DNA of 64,000 nucleotides from Bradyrhizobium sp. LTSP849 (GCF_000938255.1 NZ_JYMR01000016.1:1-64000), one strand, 5' to 3'. Counted from the stretch's first letter, positions 52,929-61,761 are shown. Translations and numbers: made by a program. Notes: generated by a model not told the origin, from the sequence alone.

Positions 52929-53363
52929 TCACTGCGCTGCGACGATGTCTACGCGCACGTCGAGGCTGTTCCGCGTCGCGTTCGAGTAGGGACAGATCTG
53001 ATGGGCCTTCTGCACCAGCGTCTCAGCATCAGCCTTTGCCAACCCGGGCAGATAAACCGCGAGGCCGACCTCAAGGCCGAAACCGCCCTCGGCGCGCGGA
53101 CCAATTCCCACGGTAGCCTTGACGGTGGTATCACCCGGCACCTTCGGGCCACCCTGCGTGGCGACGAACTGCATGGAGCTAAGAAAACAAGCGGCATAGC
53201 CAGCAGCGAAGAGCTGCTCGGGGTTGGTGCCCGGGGCACCGTCGCCACCCAGCTCCTTGGGCCGGGTCAGGCTGACCTTCAGGTTTCCGTCTGGGGTGGC
53301 AGCATGGCCGACACGACCTCCCGTCGCTGTGGCATTGGTTCTGTATAAAACATTGGTTGGCAT
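52929..53363 (-). CDS. ohr: Organic hydroperoxide resistance protein (Ohr/OsmC family)
   Basis: The 144-residue protein has the Ohr traits: LYRTNATATGGRVGHAATPD, GTNPEQLFAAGYAACFLSSM (first redox Cys) and VQKAHQICPYSNATRNSLDV (second Cys). It reduces organic hydroperoxides with lipoylated proteins as donors. GAGGAGAAAGCG precedes the ATG. It is divergent from the LysR gene across a 117-bp promoter with a palindrome, so that LysR, rather than the usual OhrR, may control it. Confidence 0.94.
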   Translation of the reverse strand: MPTNVLYRTNATATGGRVGHAATPDGNLKVSLTRPKELGGDGAPGTNPEQLFAAGYAACFLSSMQFVATQGGPKVPGDTTVKATVGIGPRAEGGFGLEVGLAVYLPGLAKADAETLVQKAHQICPYSNATRNSLDVRVDIVAAQ

Positions 53364-53454
53364 CGCTTTCTCCTCTTCATGCGGTGTGTTCGCTGGTGGG
53401 AGGAGAATGGGAGCTGCTGGCTTGATTGATTAGGCGGAAATATCTGGAATTACA

Positions 53455-53470
53455 TTTCCATTTATGGAAA
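53455..53470. promoter_or_regulatory. Palindrome between ohr and LysR genes
   Basis: TTTCCAT-tt-ATGGAAA is a perfect 7+2+7 inverted repeat 10 bp upstream of the LysR start, within the divergent promoter. It is a good candidate LysR binding site for autoregulation and control of ohr. Confidence 0.55.
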
Positions 53471-53480
53471 AATCGCAAAA

Positions 53481-54380
53481 ATGGCTGATCTGAATGACAT
53501 TGCTGTATTTGTGAAGGTTGCGCAGCTCGGAAGCTTCAGCCGTGCTTCACACGCTCTTGGCATGCCGGTTTCCACCGTGAGCCGGAAGGTCTCGGCACTC
53601 GAAGCGGAACTGGGTGTCACGCTGTTGCAAAGGACCACGCGCAAGCTCGCGCTCACTTCGCAAGGCCAGGATTATTTCCACGAATGCAGTGAACCGCTGA
53701 ACCTCCTGTTCGACGCTGAGCGGGTTTTGACACAGACCCAGAGGAAGCCGGAGGGTACACTCAAGATCTCCGTGCCCGTGGTCTTGGGGCAAGATCCTTT
53801 TCTCGAATTTATCTCTGATTTCCTGAAACTCTATCCGAGGATCAAGATCGACCTTTTCATCACCAACCTGTTCCTGGATCTGATCGCAGAAAATGTCGAT
53901 GTCGGCATTCGCTTTGGTGAGCTGAAGGACTCGACCTTGATTGCCAAGAAGCTTGGCAGCCAGGTCCGTTATGTCGTCGCCTCCCCCGAATATTTGAAGG
54001 ATCGCAAGCCTCCCACCAAGCCCGCCGACCTCGGGCTGCATCAGTGTGTCTTGCTCAACGGCAAGAATAACGAAGCAGAGTGGGAATTGCTGAATGGACG
54101 AAAACGCGCGGAAATCCGGGTTGCGGGCCCTATTTCAAGCCGGGACTTCCAATCCGTCAGCACGTTTGTTTATCGAGGGCACGGTATCGGTCTTTTGCCC
54201 TCTACCTATTGCAACGACAAGATCGAAAAAGGTGAACTCGTAAGGTTGCTGCCCGACTGGGCTTCGAGGCAACTCGAAGTGCACGCCGTCTACCCTACAA
54301 GGAATTTCTTGCCTTCAAGGCTACACGTATTCCTTGAAGCGTTGAGGGCCTGGAAGAGCCCCTTGTGGACTTTACCTTAG
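53481..54380 (+). CDS. LysR-family transcriptional regulator
   Basis: The 299-residue protein reads DLNDIAVFVKVAQLGSFSRA, HALGMPVSTVSRKVSALEAE and, in the effector domain, GTLKISVPVVLGQDPFLEFI, NVDVGIRFGELKDSTLIAKK and RYVVASPEYLKDRKPPTKPA. It is divergent from ohr-SDR-RidA, its probable targets. Its last 14 codons and the following bases (54339-54420) are repeated at 55752-55833, where the stop codon TAG reads TGG, so the present C-terminus may be a truncated form created by a rearrangement. Confidence 0.92.
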   Translation: MADLNDIAVFVKVAQLGSFSRASHALGMPVSTVSRKVSALEAELGVTLLQRTTRKLALTSQGQDYFHECSEPLNLLFDAERVLTQTQRKPEGTLKISVPVVLGQDPFLEFISDFLKLYPRIKIDLFITNLFLDLIAENVDVGIRFGELKDSTLIAKKLGSQVRYVVASPEYLKDRKPPTKPADLGLHQCVLLNGKNNEAEWELLNGRKRAEIRVAGPISSRDFQSVSTFVYRGHGIGLLPSTYCNDKIEKGELVRLLPDWASRQLEVHAVYPTRNFLPSRLHVFLEALRAWKSPLWTLP

Positions 54381-54420
54381 ACAAAACGAGCCACATACCG
54401 ACGTTGCCGCGAAGGCAACC
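54339..54420 (+). repeat. 82-bp direct repeat, copy 1 (LysR 3' end)
   Basis: Covers the last codons of the LysR gene and 40 bp beyond (GCGTTGAGGGCCTGGAAGAG at the start). It matches 55752-55833 with about six differences. The two copies flank the PLP-enzyme gene at 54604-55638. The 223 bp between the LysR stop and that gene show nothing else. Confidence 0.9.
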
Positions 54421-54603
54421 GAATTATGAATCAGGTTTACCAACGTAACTGCAACAAAAACTGGCACGCCTGTTTCGCCGCACATCATCCGCGAACGGCG
54501 ACAACTCCGTGCGCTCGAATAAGACCGCACCGACCTCCTCATGGTTGCGACGTATCGCCCGGCCTCGGTTATGATTTCCTCTCTTGATCTCAAACGGTAC
54601 TTT

Positions 54604-55638
54604 TTACTCGTCAGGCCGAAATTCCTTTCGATAGGCGAATAGCGCTGGAGTTCCGCCAGACATGATAAACAGCACATTTTGTCCAGGCTTGAGGACTCCA
54701 TTGGCAATGTCGTCCAACAGGCCCGCGAAGGCCTTGCCCGAATAGACCGGATCAAGGAGAAGGCCTTCATGGCGAGCCATGAGCCGAACCGCCTTTTTCA
54801 TGGCCTCGGTCGGAATGCCGTAACCCTCGCCAAGCTGTGCGCCGCTAATATTGACTTCGTCCGGAGAAACACCGGGAGATTCAAGCAGCCCCAACGTCGC
54901 GTTGATTTTTTCAAGTGTACCGCGGCGAGCCTCCTCAACTCTTGCCAGCACCGCAAACGACTTGACTTTAGCTGCACCTACGCCAAGGGCGGCGAAGCCC
55001 GCCGACAGGCCAGCGTGCATCCCGCCACTGCCATTTGGCACGACTATGTGCCCAAAATGGATGTCCTGCGCAGCCGATTGTGCCGCAATTTCACTCGCGC
55101 ATGCTGCGTAGCCAAGACACCCTACTGAGGACGACCCTCCAGTCGGAGCTACGTAGACCTTACGGCCGCTCGCCCGGAGAATTTCTGCGCGCTCCTCGGC
55201 GACGGCAAGCGTGCTCACGTTACCAGCAACATCGTGAATTGTCGCGCCGAACAAGTCATCGAGAATGATGTTGCCACTCTCCATATAGTCTTCGTCGTCA
55301 CGCGCTACCACGCGCCCGAGAACCAATTCACAACGCAGTCCGTAGCGAGCGGCAGCAGCAGCCGTCAGCCGCGCGTGGTTGGACTGTCGTCCGCCAACGG
55401 TGATGACGGTATCCGCGCCTTGTGCAATAGCATCGCCCAACAGGAATTCGAGCTTCCGCAACTTGTTGCCGCCTCCACCAAGGCCCATCACATCATCCCG
55501 CTTCACAAAGAGACGAATTCCGTTCAACTGCTCCCCTAGCGCAGCTTCAATTCGTCGAAGCCGTTGGATCGGTGTCGCCAGATCAAGTAGAGCGACGCGA
55601 GGCATACGCCGAAGATGCAAGTCGAGTGTCTCGGTCAT
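54604..55638 (-). CDS. D-cysteine desulfhydrase / ACC deaminase family PLP enzyme
   Basis: The 344-residue fold-type II PLP enzyme has LFVKRDDVMGLGGGGNKLRK with the PLP lysine, VITVGGRQSNHARLTAAAAA, VAPTGGSSSVGCLGYAACAS (phosphate loop) and VLFIMSGGTPALFAYRKEF. It resembles DcyD and 1-aminocyclopropane-1-carboxylate deaminase; the discriminating residues were not judged by eye, so which reaction applies is open. Start 55638 was chosen because the family N-terminus follows. It is flanked by 82-bp direct repeats of the LysR 3' end and looks inserted. Confidence 0.88.
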   Translation of the reverse strand: MTETLDLHLRRMPRVALLDLATPIQRLRRIEAALGEQLNGIRLFVKRDDVMGLGGGGNKLRKLEFLLGDAIAQGADTVITVGGRQSNHARLTAAAAARYGLRCELVLGRVVARDDEDYMESGNIILDDLFGATIHDVAGNVSTLAVAEERAEILRASGRKVYVAPTGGSSSVGCLGYAACASEIAAQSAAQDIHFGHIVVPNGSGGMHAGLSAGFAALGVGAAKVKSFAVLARVEEARRGTLEKINATLGLLESPGVSPDEVNISGAQLGEGYGIPTEAMKKAVRLMARHEGLLLDPVYSGKAFAGLLDDIANGVLKPGQNVLFIMSGGTPALFAYRKEFRPDE

Positions 55639-55751
55639 GGAGGCGCCTACGTAAGGTGATGAGAACAAGAGAAACCGTTCAGTATCATGAATTCCCGCCC
55701 CATGAAGCGTTCGTCGAGGCACGCCCAACTCAACCGCGACGTCCGATCACG

Positions 55752-55833
55752 GCGTTGAGGGCCTGGAAGAGCCCCTTGTGGACTTTACCCTGGACAACAC
55801 GAGTTACATCCCGACGTTGCCGCGAAGGCAACC
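55752..55833 (+). repeat. 82-bp direct repeat, copy 2 (LysR 3' end)
   Basis: About 93% identical to 54339-54420. The LysR frame reads on through this copy (ALRAWKSPLWTLPWTTRV) because TAG is TGG here. A plus-strand terminator follows at 55934, as expected for the original end of a gene. The copy lies in the 384-bp gap before the TetR gene, which holds no protein-coding gene. Confidence 0.88.
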
Positions 55834-55933
55834 CAACTTGGTGGCGATGACTACTTGGTCGCGATATACACTTGGGATTGTGAGATCTTAAATTGGCGAC
55901 GGCGGATTGGTCTGCGTAACTGTCGACCAGGGG

Positions 55934-55954
55934 GCGCCTCCCTCAGGCGCTTTT
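55934..55954 (+). terminator. Terminator hairpin beyond the second LysR tail copy
   Basis: GCGCCT-ccctc-AGGCGC followed by TTTT. A second hairpin at 55963-55990 (GCCGGAAT with ATCCCGGC) resembles the one at 51521. No plus-strand gene ends just upstream apart from the LysR tail copy at 55752-55833. Confidence 0.65.
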
Positions 55955-56022
55955 CCGAGACTTGCCGGAATCTCCTCCGATATCCCGGCGTCTATTTCAA
56001 CCCGAAGACTGTCTCCTCCTGC

Positions 56023-56586
56023 TCAACGGCGAGGGAGCGGTTTGAGCAGGGACTTGGCCATCTCAGTAGCCTGATTGATGGCGTTTCGATCGCGGTAAAC
56101 CCTCGAAACGACGAAGCCGCCCTGCACGACAGTTATGAGCATCAGCGCAAGCTCGTTGGCATCGAGGCGTTTCGCGATTTCTCCGTTGGCTTGAGCTTCA
56201 CGAAGAGCTGCTGCAAGGAGCTGTTGCAGTTCGCGGAAATAACGTTCGACCGGTTTCCTCAACGAAGCCTCAGCGATGGACGACTCGCAAGCAAATCTAC
56301 CCATCCTGCAACCCTTAAGCCCGTCGCGAGCAACGTCGAGAAAGCGGAAGACGCGATCCAACCCAGAACCATCTGTTCCGACGGTCTCGCGCGCGAACTC
56401 ACACATTTCATCGGACACCTCATCCAGAGCCACCGACGCGAGGTCCAGTTTTCCCTTGAAGTGGTGATAGAGACTGCCTTGCCCTGCACCACTTTCGTCT
56501 AGCAAGTCGCGCGGACTTACGCCCTCGTAGCCGCGCTCCCACATCAGCTTCTTGGCCGCCTTAACAAGCTCGCCCTTCGCCTTCAT
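56023..56586 (-). CDS. TetR-family transcriptional regulator
   Basis: The 187-residue protein has the TetR DNA-binding domain: GELVKAAKKLMWERGYEGVS, PRDLLDESGAGQGSLYHHFKGK (recognition helix), and a helical ligand domain with FRFLDVARDGLKGCRMGRFA and LMLITVVQGGFVVSRVYRD. The pattern is that of LmrA/YxaF-type regulators. Start 56586 has GAGG upstream. A candidate operator lies at 56629-56655 between it and the divergent flavin-binding gene, and a similar site lies upstream of the haloacid dehalogenase gene at 61762. Confidence 0.9.
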   Translation of the reverse strand: MKAKGELVKAAKKLMWERGYEGVSPRDLLDESGAGQGSLYHHFKGKLDLASVALDEVSDEMCEFARETVGTDGSGLDRVFRFLDVARDGLKGCRMGRFACESSIAEASLRKPVERYFRELQQLLAAALREAQANGEIAKRLDANELALMLITVVQGGFVVSRVYRDRNAINQATEMAKSLLKPLPRR

Positions 56587-56628
56587 GACATCCTCATGAT
56601 CGCGTCGAATCAACCGAACGTGATTGTG

Positions 56629-56655
56629 TTATGTAACTACTAGTATGTAAAGACA
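56629..56655. promoter_or_regulatory. Candidate TetR operator, site 1
   Basis: Read on the minus strand the site is TTACATACTAGTAGTTACAT. Its core TACATACTAGT-N-G-N-TACA is shared with the site at 61764-61785. It lies 43 bp upstream of the TetR start and 60 bp upstream of the divergent gene at 56716. Related palindromes are typical operators of TetR-family repressors. Confidence 0.6.
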
Positions 56656-56715
56656 ACTGCCGATAACGGGGATCAGCCATGTTTTCTCAAGGCGTGCGGC
56701 CATGATGGTACTATT

Positions 56716-57660
56716 ATGATGAAGGCCACGTCTCCCTTTCACGCCGGCGAGCAAACGATCCAAAGCCTTGCCGGCGTGCGTGATCGCATGGAACTCAAAG
56801 GGCGCGCAGTCATCCGAGACTACATGCCGGAGCAGCATCGAGCGTTCTTCACTGCGATCCCGTTTATGCTCGTGGGAATGGCGGACCAGAACGGACACCC
56901 CTGGGCCACAACTTTGTCTGGCCCCCCAGGGTTCGTGACTTCTTCGGACGCGAATCTGCTTACCATCGAGTCATGGCCCGATCTGGGTGACCCCTTGCAT
57001 TCGTGCATTCGCGATGGTGCTCCGGTCGGGGGCCTCGGAATCGAGCTTTCGACGCGTCGCCGAAACCGGGTCAACGGCCGCATCGAAAATTGCGTTATCG
57101 GCGAAGGTTTCTCGATCAGGGTTCAACAGAGCTTTGGAAATTGCCCGAAATACATTCAGGCACGTAGCGAACGGTCGCGGATCTGCTCCAGGCTCGCGCC
57201 CGAAACTCGAACGGCTTCCCATCTGGGCGATGACGAGGTCAGCTTCATTACCGAGGCCGACACTTTCTTTATTGCATCTCGGTCGCCGCAACTCGCCCCG
57301 CAAGAATCCTCGCAAGGTCTCGATGTCTCCCACCGCGGCGGACGTCCCGGCTTCGTGCGGGTGATTTCGGCAAACGAACTTAGCTTCCCGGATTATAGCG
57401 GCAACTTGCTCTTCAACACGCTCGGCAATCTGGAAACGGACGCGCGCGCCGGGCTTCTGTTCATCGACTTCCAGAGCGGCCGGATGCTGCACATCATCGG
57501 TAGAGCCAGGATCTGCTGGGACGTTTCGGAGACGATGCGGTCCGCTGGGATTGAGAGGCTCATCTTTCTCGACATCCAATGCGTCTTGAACCGCGAGCAT
57601 GCATTTCCGCATTTGTTCGACTTTGTCAGCTACTCGCCGCATCTGGGGACGGAGGGTTAG
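56716..57660 (+). CDS. Pyridoxamine 5'-phosphate oxidase-like flavin-binding protein
   Basis: The 314-residue protein has a split-barrel flavin-binding fold repeated in two parts: QHRAFFTAIPFMLVGMADQN, GHPWATTLSGPPGFVTSSDA near the N-terminus and GFVRVISANELSFPDYSGNL, LLFNTLGNLETDARAGLLFI and DFQSGRMLHIIGRARI in the C-terminal half. It resembles the COG3576 group, whose partners include ferredoxin domains that are absent here. The substrate is unknown. It is divergent from the TetR gene with a shared operator, so it is a probable target. No clear ribosome binding site is seen. Confidence 0.82.
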   Translation: MMKATSPFHAGEQTIQSLAGVRDRMELKGRAVIRDYMPEQHRAFFTAIPFMLVGMADQNGHPWATTLSGPPGFVTSSDANLLTIESWPDLGDPLHSCIRDGAPVGGLGIELSTRRRNRVNGRIENCVIGEGFSIRVQQSFGNCPKYIQARSERSRICSRLAPETRTASHLGDDEVSFITEADTFFIASRSPQLAPQESSQGLDVSHRGGRPGFVRVISANELSFPDYSGNLLFNTLGNLETDARAGLLFIDFQSGRMLHIIGRARICWDVSETMRSAGIERLIFLDIQCVLNREHAFPHLFDFVSYSPHLGTEG

Positions 57661-57768
57661 GATACCAAAATTCCCCAATAGGAAGTTTGCGATCGCTTGA
57701 CACGAGATGCCGGCTTCCGCCGGCGGACCGCGAATGGCCGTCTTCGCAGAAAACGTAAGGAGACAGCG

Positions 57769-58743
57769 ATGCTAAATCTAACCCGCCGGAGCGCTCTGTT
57801 GACGGCAGCAGTTGCAGGAGCAGCGTTCGGCCTGCCCAAACCGGTCTCGTTCATCGAGGCTGCGCTCGCCCAGAAGGGACCGGAAGCCGGCAAGGGCTTT
57901 CGCCCGTTCAATTTCGGTAAGGTCCAGGGGTTCATCTTGAACGATGGCGTTTGGGAAAAACCTCACGATCCCTCGTTTATCAAGGATGTGTCCGTTGACG
58001 AAACCAAAGCCGCGCTGGCAGCCGCTGGGATCGCGAATGAAGTCGTGCCTATTCCATTCAATGTCACCTTGGTCAAGTTCAGCAACGAAACGGTTCTGTT
58101 CGATGCCGGCACGGGCGGTCAGTTTCAGCCCACAGCCGGAGCGATGATCGCCAATATGGCGGCAGCCGGTATCAAGCCGGAACAGATCACGAAGGTGATC
58201 GTTTCGCATTTCCATCCAGACCACGTTTTCGGGCTTATGAGCAAAGCTCCAGATAACACGCCGACTTTCCCGAACGCCGCGGTTTACGTGCCAAGCAACG
58301 AGTATAAGTTCTGGATGGATGAAAGCATCTTCACCAAGCTTCCTGAGAAGCAGCATGGCCTGCCCAAAAGACTTCAGGCGATGTTCCCACTCCTGAAGGA
58401 CAAGTTGAAGCAATACGAGTGGGATACGGAGGTTATTCCGGGCATCCGCTCGATCGCGGCACCAGGCCACACGCCGGGCCACACCGCATTCCATGTCGCA
58501 TCAGGTAGCGAGCAGCTGATGGTGCTGAGTGACACGACGAACATGCCCGCCCTGTTCGCGAAGCACCCGAACTGGCACGGCGCAATCGATGCTAACCCGG
58601 TGCTTGCGGAAACGACGCGGCGCAAGCTGTTCGATCGTGTCGTGGCCGACAATGCGCTCGTTACCGGCTACCATTTCCCGTTCCCGGCCGTTGGTAAGAT
58701 TGTGACGGACGGCGCGGGTTATACTTTCGTGCCTGTTGCATAG
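57769..58743 (+). CDS. Exported metallo-beta-lactamase-fold hydrolase
   Basis: The 324-residue protein starts with a twin-arginine-like signal (LNLTRRSALLTAAVAGAAFG, cleavage near 35). The fold shows NVTLVKFSNETVLFDAGTG, the metal-binding KVIVSHFHPDHVFGL (HxHxDH), the later His in APGHTPGHTAFHVASG and VLSDTTNM with the bridging Asp. This resembles the periplasmic AHL-lactonase/quorum-quenching and alkylsulfatase-related group. TAAGGAG lies before the ATG at 57769. A terminator follows at 58766. Confidence 0.9.
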   Translation: MLNLTRRSALLTAAVAGAAFGLPKPVSFIEAALAQKGPEAGKGFRPFNFGKVQGFILNDGVWEKPHDPSFIKDVSVDETKAALAAAGIANEVVPIPFNVTLVKFSNETVLFDAGTGGQFQPTAGAMIANMAAAGIKPEQITKVIVSHFHPDHVFGLMSKAPDNTPTFPNAAVYVPSNEYKFWMDESIFTKLPEKQHGLPKRLQAMFPLLKDKLKQYEWDTEVIPGIRSIAAPGHTPGHTAFHVASGSEQLMVLSDTTNMPALFAKHPNWHGAIDANPVLAETTRRKLFDRVVADNALVTGYHFPFPAVGKIVTDGAGYTFVPVA

Positions 58744-58765
58744 CCAAGCACGACGTGGAGGGAGG

Positions 58766-58795
58766 CGGCCATCGATTCCCAATCGGTGGCCGTTT
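58766..58795 (+). terminator. Rho-independent terminator after the metallo-beta-lactamase-fold gene
   Basis: CGGCCATCGATT-ccc-AATCGGTGGCCG forms a 12-bp stem (one T-G pair) followed by TTT, 23 bp after the stop codon at 58743. Confidence 0.75.
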
Positions 58796-59315
58796 CGGCG
58801 CAGCATCTCTTGGATTCCCGAGACGAACTTGCTCGGACACCCGAAATCGTATGTCGCCCGACCTGCAGTTCTGCAAAGGAGGAGGAAGCTCGCAGCAAGG
58901 TCAGCGTCGTCGATGGCATTTCGCCGCAATACCCATTCCCGGATTCCGCTTGGCACGGTGCACAGGCTCCGATGCCTCCCATGGACGCGCCTTTCGGGTC
59001 AGTTCGATCGCGGCGCCTGGCGGGACGGATCGTCGACCAGTGGACGGTTGACGTCAAGTTTTCGACCAATGTCCGCTTTGCTTTCGTATGAGCCGTTCAG
59101 TCAAAAGACAACCGCATTTGCGCTAGGCGCGGTATCCTGAGCATTATCGAGCGCGAGCTGCATCGCGGCATATCGACCTTCGGAGCTTCTTGCCACAAGA
59201 AGCGACATTCGCCGGCGTTGCTCCGCAGGCCATCTCAAACGGGGCAAACTAGCTCCTCGGAGCGACCTATCAGCAGCAACAATGAGAGCACACATGCACG
59301 CCCTGTGCGTGAGCT
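58796..59315. other. Gene-free interval
   Basis: Frames on both strands are open over a few hundred bases here, but none shows a family motif, a suitable start or biased composition. Nothing else was recognised. Confidence 0.45.
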
Positions 59316-59789
59316 TCAAAGCCCGAGTTCTGAGAGCCCTGGATGGTCCACGGGACGCGGTCGTGAACGATCCCAATGGAATTTGCGCTCAGATTCCCCG
59401 ATCGGAAGATCGTTGATGCAGGCAAAGCGCTTCTCCATCAATCCATTGGCGGCAAACTCCCAATTTTCATTCCCGTACGAACGAAACCAGTTTTCGCTAT
59501 CGTCATGCCATTCGTAGGCAAACCGCACAGCGATCCGATTCTCCGTGAATGCCCAGAGTTCCTTAATCAGGCGGTAATCCAGCTCCTTCGTCCATTTGCG
59601 CCTAAGGAACGCGACTATCTCGGAGCGACCTCGGATAAACTCCGATCGATTTCGCCAGGAACTGTCCGGAGTATAGACGAGCGTGACCCGTTCAGGATCG
59701 CAGGAATTCCAACCGTCTTCGGCGCCTCGCACCTTTTGCGTAGCAGTCTCACGAGTGAAAGGTGGAAATGGGGGGCGGGTCTCAGTCAC
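59316..59789 (-). CDS. DUF1348 NTF2-like protein
   Basis: The 157-residue protein from a GTG start has the DUF1348 motifs [80 protein letters not shown] and [19 protein letters not shown]. It is a small cone-fold protein of unknown function, widespread and often beside monooxygenases or isomerases. GAGGA lies before the start. The 214-bp interval before the MOSC gene shows nothing. Confidence 0.9.
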   Translation of the reverse strand: MTETRPPFPPFTRETATQKVRGAEDGWNSCDPERVTLVYTPDSSWRNRSEFIRGRSEIVAFLRRKWTKELDYRLIKELWAFTENRIAVRFAYEWHDDSENWFRSYGNENWEFAANGLMEKRFACINDLPIGESERKFHWDRSRPRPVDHPGLSELGL

Positions 59790-60003
59790 GACGAAATCCT
59801 CGTTTTAGGGTTAGATTGAACAAAGCGACCCAAGCTCGCTCGAGAGACTTGCGAGGGGCCCTACTCGCTGCGCGGCTATGATCGCTTTGCCTGTACGGCT
59901 TATTTCACCAATGGCTCGTGGACGACTGGCCTACTGTTCAGCCCCACGACGATAACTAACCCGCGACGCGCACGAGACCGGATCACCGTGTCGTGCTGGT
60001 CGC

Positions 60004-60783
60004 TTAGCCGGCCGCAGTGACCGTGTCGCCGATGCGCAACGCTCCTCCCTTGGTCACGGTGAGATAAATGCCGAGATGAATGTGACCGAAAATACGCATC
60101 AGTTCACGAGGAACGTTGATATCCCGGATTGCGCTATCGGGATTGACCTCGGTGGCCGGACAACGGCGGGTCAGCCGCATGCCCCTACACCGAACAGAAC
60201 CCAGCATTAGCTCCTGGTTGAGCCACTCGTTCTCTACCCACGGATCGAGTCCCTCGACGAGAATATTTGCCCGGAACCTGCGCGGATCGAGCCGCTCGCC
60301 GATACGCGCTTCGAGGTCCCTCACCGAGGCCAGGTTAAGCACCGATATAGCGTGCATGAGCTCGGACGAGTGCACCCCGACGTCGGTGAAGCAATGATTG
60401 GCCGCAGTGACGAGTCGCGGCTTCGATGATTTCTGACCTTCGGGAAGAAAGCGTGCGAAGAACGCTGCGATAGCGGCGCAACCCTCGGCACATTGGACGT
60501 TCGCCGACAATCTTTCAGTACCGTCGATCACTGACAACAATCCGGTGCTGCCGTCGTAAGACGTTGTCAACCGCGCCAAAGCTTCCTGGCGTGCCAGCAC
60601 CATGAACTCGAATTTGCTCAGCGGCCGAGGATTTGTTTCGTCAAACACGGTCGACGGCAGCGCCAACGCAAATGCCCTGTCGCCCGACACGCCTCGACCA
60701 GCTTGCAATGTCACCGAGTTGAGGGGCTCAGATGAGAGCCCCTTGATCGGGTATCTAGACAATCCGGAAACCTGAGCCGGCAT
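60004..60783 (-). CDS. MOSC-domain protein (MOSC N-terminal beta-barrel type)
   Basis: The 259-residue protein has the N-terminal beta barrel VSGLSRYPIKGLSSEPLNSV, ERGVSG-like turn (AGRGVSGDRAFALA), and a MOSC core with DLEARIGERLDPRRFRANIL, VRCRGMRLTRRCPATEVNPD (with a conserved Cys) and LGIYLTVTKGGALRIGDTV. It resembles YcbX/mARC proteins, which bind molybdenum cofactor and reduce N-hydroxylated compounds. It lies 24 bp after the haloacid dehalogenase gene on the same strand and may be in the same transcript. Confidence 0.88.
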   Translation of the reverse strand: MPAQVSGLSRYPIKGLSSEPLNSVTLQAGRGVSGDRAFALALPSTVFDETNPRPLSKFEFMVLARQEALARLTTSYDGSTGLLSVIDGTERLSANVQCAEGCAAIAAFFARFLPEGQKSSKPRLVTAANHCFTDVGVHSSELMHAISVLNLASVRDLEARIGERLDPRRFRANILVEGLDPWVENEWLNQELMLGSVRCRGMRLTRRCPATEVNPDSAIRDINVPRELMRIFGHIHLGIYLTVTKGGALRIGDTVTAAG

Positions 60784-60807
60784 GCGTTCGCCTTCAGCAA
60801 GGGGAAA

Positions 60808-61608
60808 TTATGCAGTGACGTATCTTGCCAATTCGGTGAGTGTCGTCCCAATGGCGTCGGGCCTTACACCCAACTCCTCAACGGGCGCGTTCACATGATT
60901 CACCCAGAAGGTCTTGAGGCCGAACGATTTGGCACCTGCTGCGTCCCACCCCCCGAACGCCGCAAACACGATATTTTCGCGCGGCAAATTGAACACAACC
61001 TCGGCCATCTGATAGGCGCGCGGATCCGGCTTGTAGGCCTTCACGCGATCAGTGCTCAAAATGTGCTCGAATAGATCGAGGATGCCGGCGCTCTGGCTCA
61101 TTTCCGTCAGCATCTTCGGGGTCAGATTCGAGACGTAAGCCAGTCGGATCCCTGCTTGTCGCATCGATTTAAGCGCCTCGACCGCCTCCGGCCAAGGTTT
61201 CACGCGAAGGAAGGCATCCATGAATTTATCGCGCGCGTCCGGCTTGAGCTCGATCTTCGCAGCCTTGAACGCGAACACCAACGCATCGTCCAGGATGTGC
61301 CAAAAATCTACATAAGTCTGGTTGAGTGTCCTGAGCCAGCAATACTCGAAGATGCGCGTGCGCCAAGCACTGGCCAACTGAGTACCTTTGCCGGGAAAGA
61401 TTTCATCAATTACCCCGTCAACCGAGAGCGGGTTGAATATCGTGAACGCATCGAATCCGATCGCCTTGATCTTACCCACCACCGTCTGCGCCAGTGCGTC
61501 CGTGCCAAACACCTGCGCGGCTCCCCCTGCTGCAGCGGCCGCGCCGGTCATCCGCAACAAGTCACGGCGGGTCGTTGTCTCAATCTGACGGATCATCCGA
61601 GTTTCCAT
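60808..61608 (-). CDS. Tat-exported haloacid dehalogenase (type II-like)
   Basis: The 266-residue protein from ATG 61608 has a twin-arginine signal (TTRRDLLRMTGAAAAAGGAA, cleavage near 41) before a HAD-fold domain: IKAIGFDAFTIFNP with the nucleophile Asp at about 53, RLAYVSNLTPKMLTEM (motif II), ILSTDRVKAYKPDPRAY (motif III Lys) and FAAFGGWDAAGAKSFGLKTF (motif IV Asp). This matches type II L-2-haloacid dehalogenases. Export is unusual. A TetR-like operator lies at 61762-61785. The gene is followed closely by the MOSC gene. The longer frame to 61770 adds no coherent sequence. Confidence 0.88.
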   Translation of the reverse strand: METRMIRQIETTTRRDLLRMTGAAAAAGGAAQVFGTDALAQTVVGKIKAIGFDAFTIFNPLSVDGVIDEIFPGKGTQLASAWRTRIFEYCWLRTLNQTYVDFWHILDDALVFAFKAAKIELKPDARDKFMDAFLRVKPWPEAVEALKSMRQAGIRLAYVSNLTPKMLTEMSQSAGILDLFEHILSTDRVKAYKPDPRAYQMAEVVFNLPRENIVFAAFGGWDAAGAKSFGLKTFWVNHVNAPVEELGVRPDAIGTTLTELARYVTA

Positions 61609-61761
61609 AGTTGCTTCGTCGTTGGTGGTCAGTGCGGGGCACAACGATTGTAGGTCGGTGCACCTGAGCCTCGCTTGTTGTTCATGGCGTTGAACGCGAA
61701 TACGCGCGCAGTCAGCTCCAGATAAAAAGAGATCACTTCGGCATCTTCCAAACCTGATGAA

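Noticed and set aside
54372..54770. A 132-residue minus-strand open frame overlapping the end of the PLP-enzyme gene
   Set aside because: It lies largely in the repeat/intergenic area and in a different frame from the well-supported PLP enzyme.
58786..59091. Open frames on both strands after the metallo-beta-lactamase-fold gene
   Set aside because: No motif, start or codon bias sets one frame above the others.
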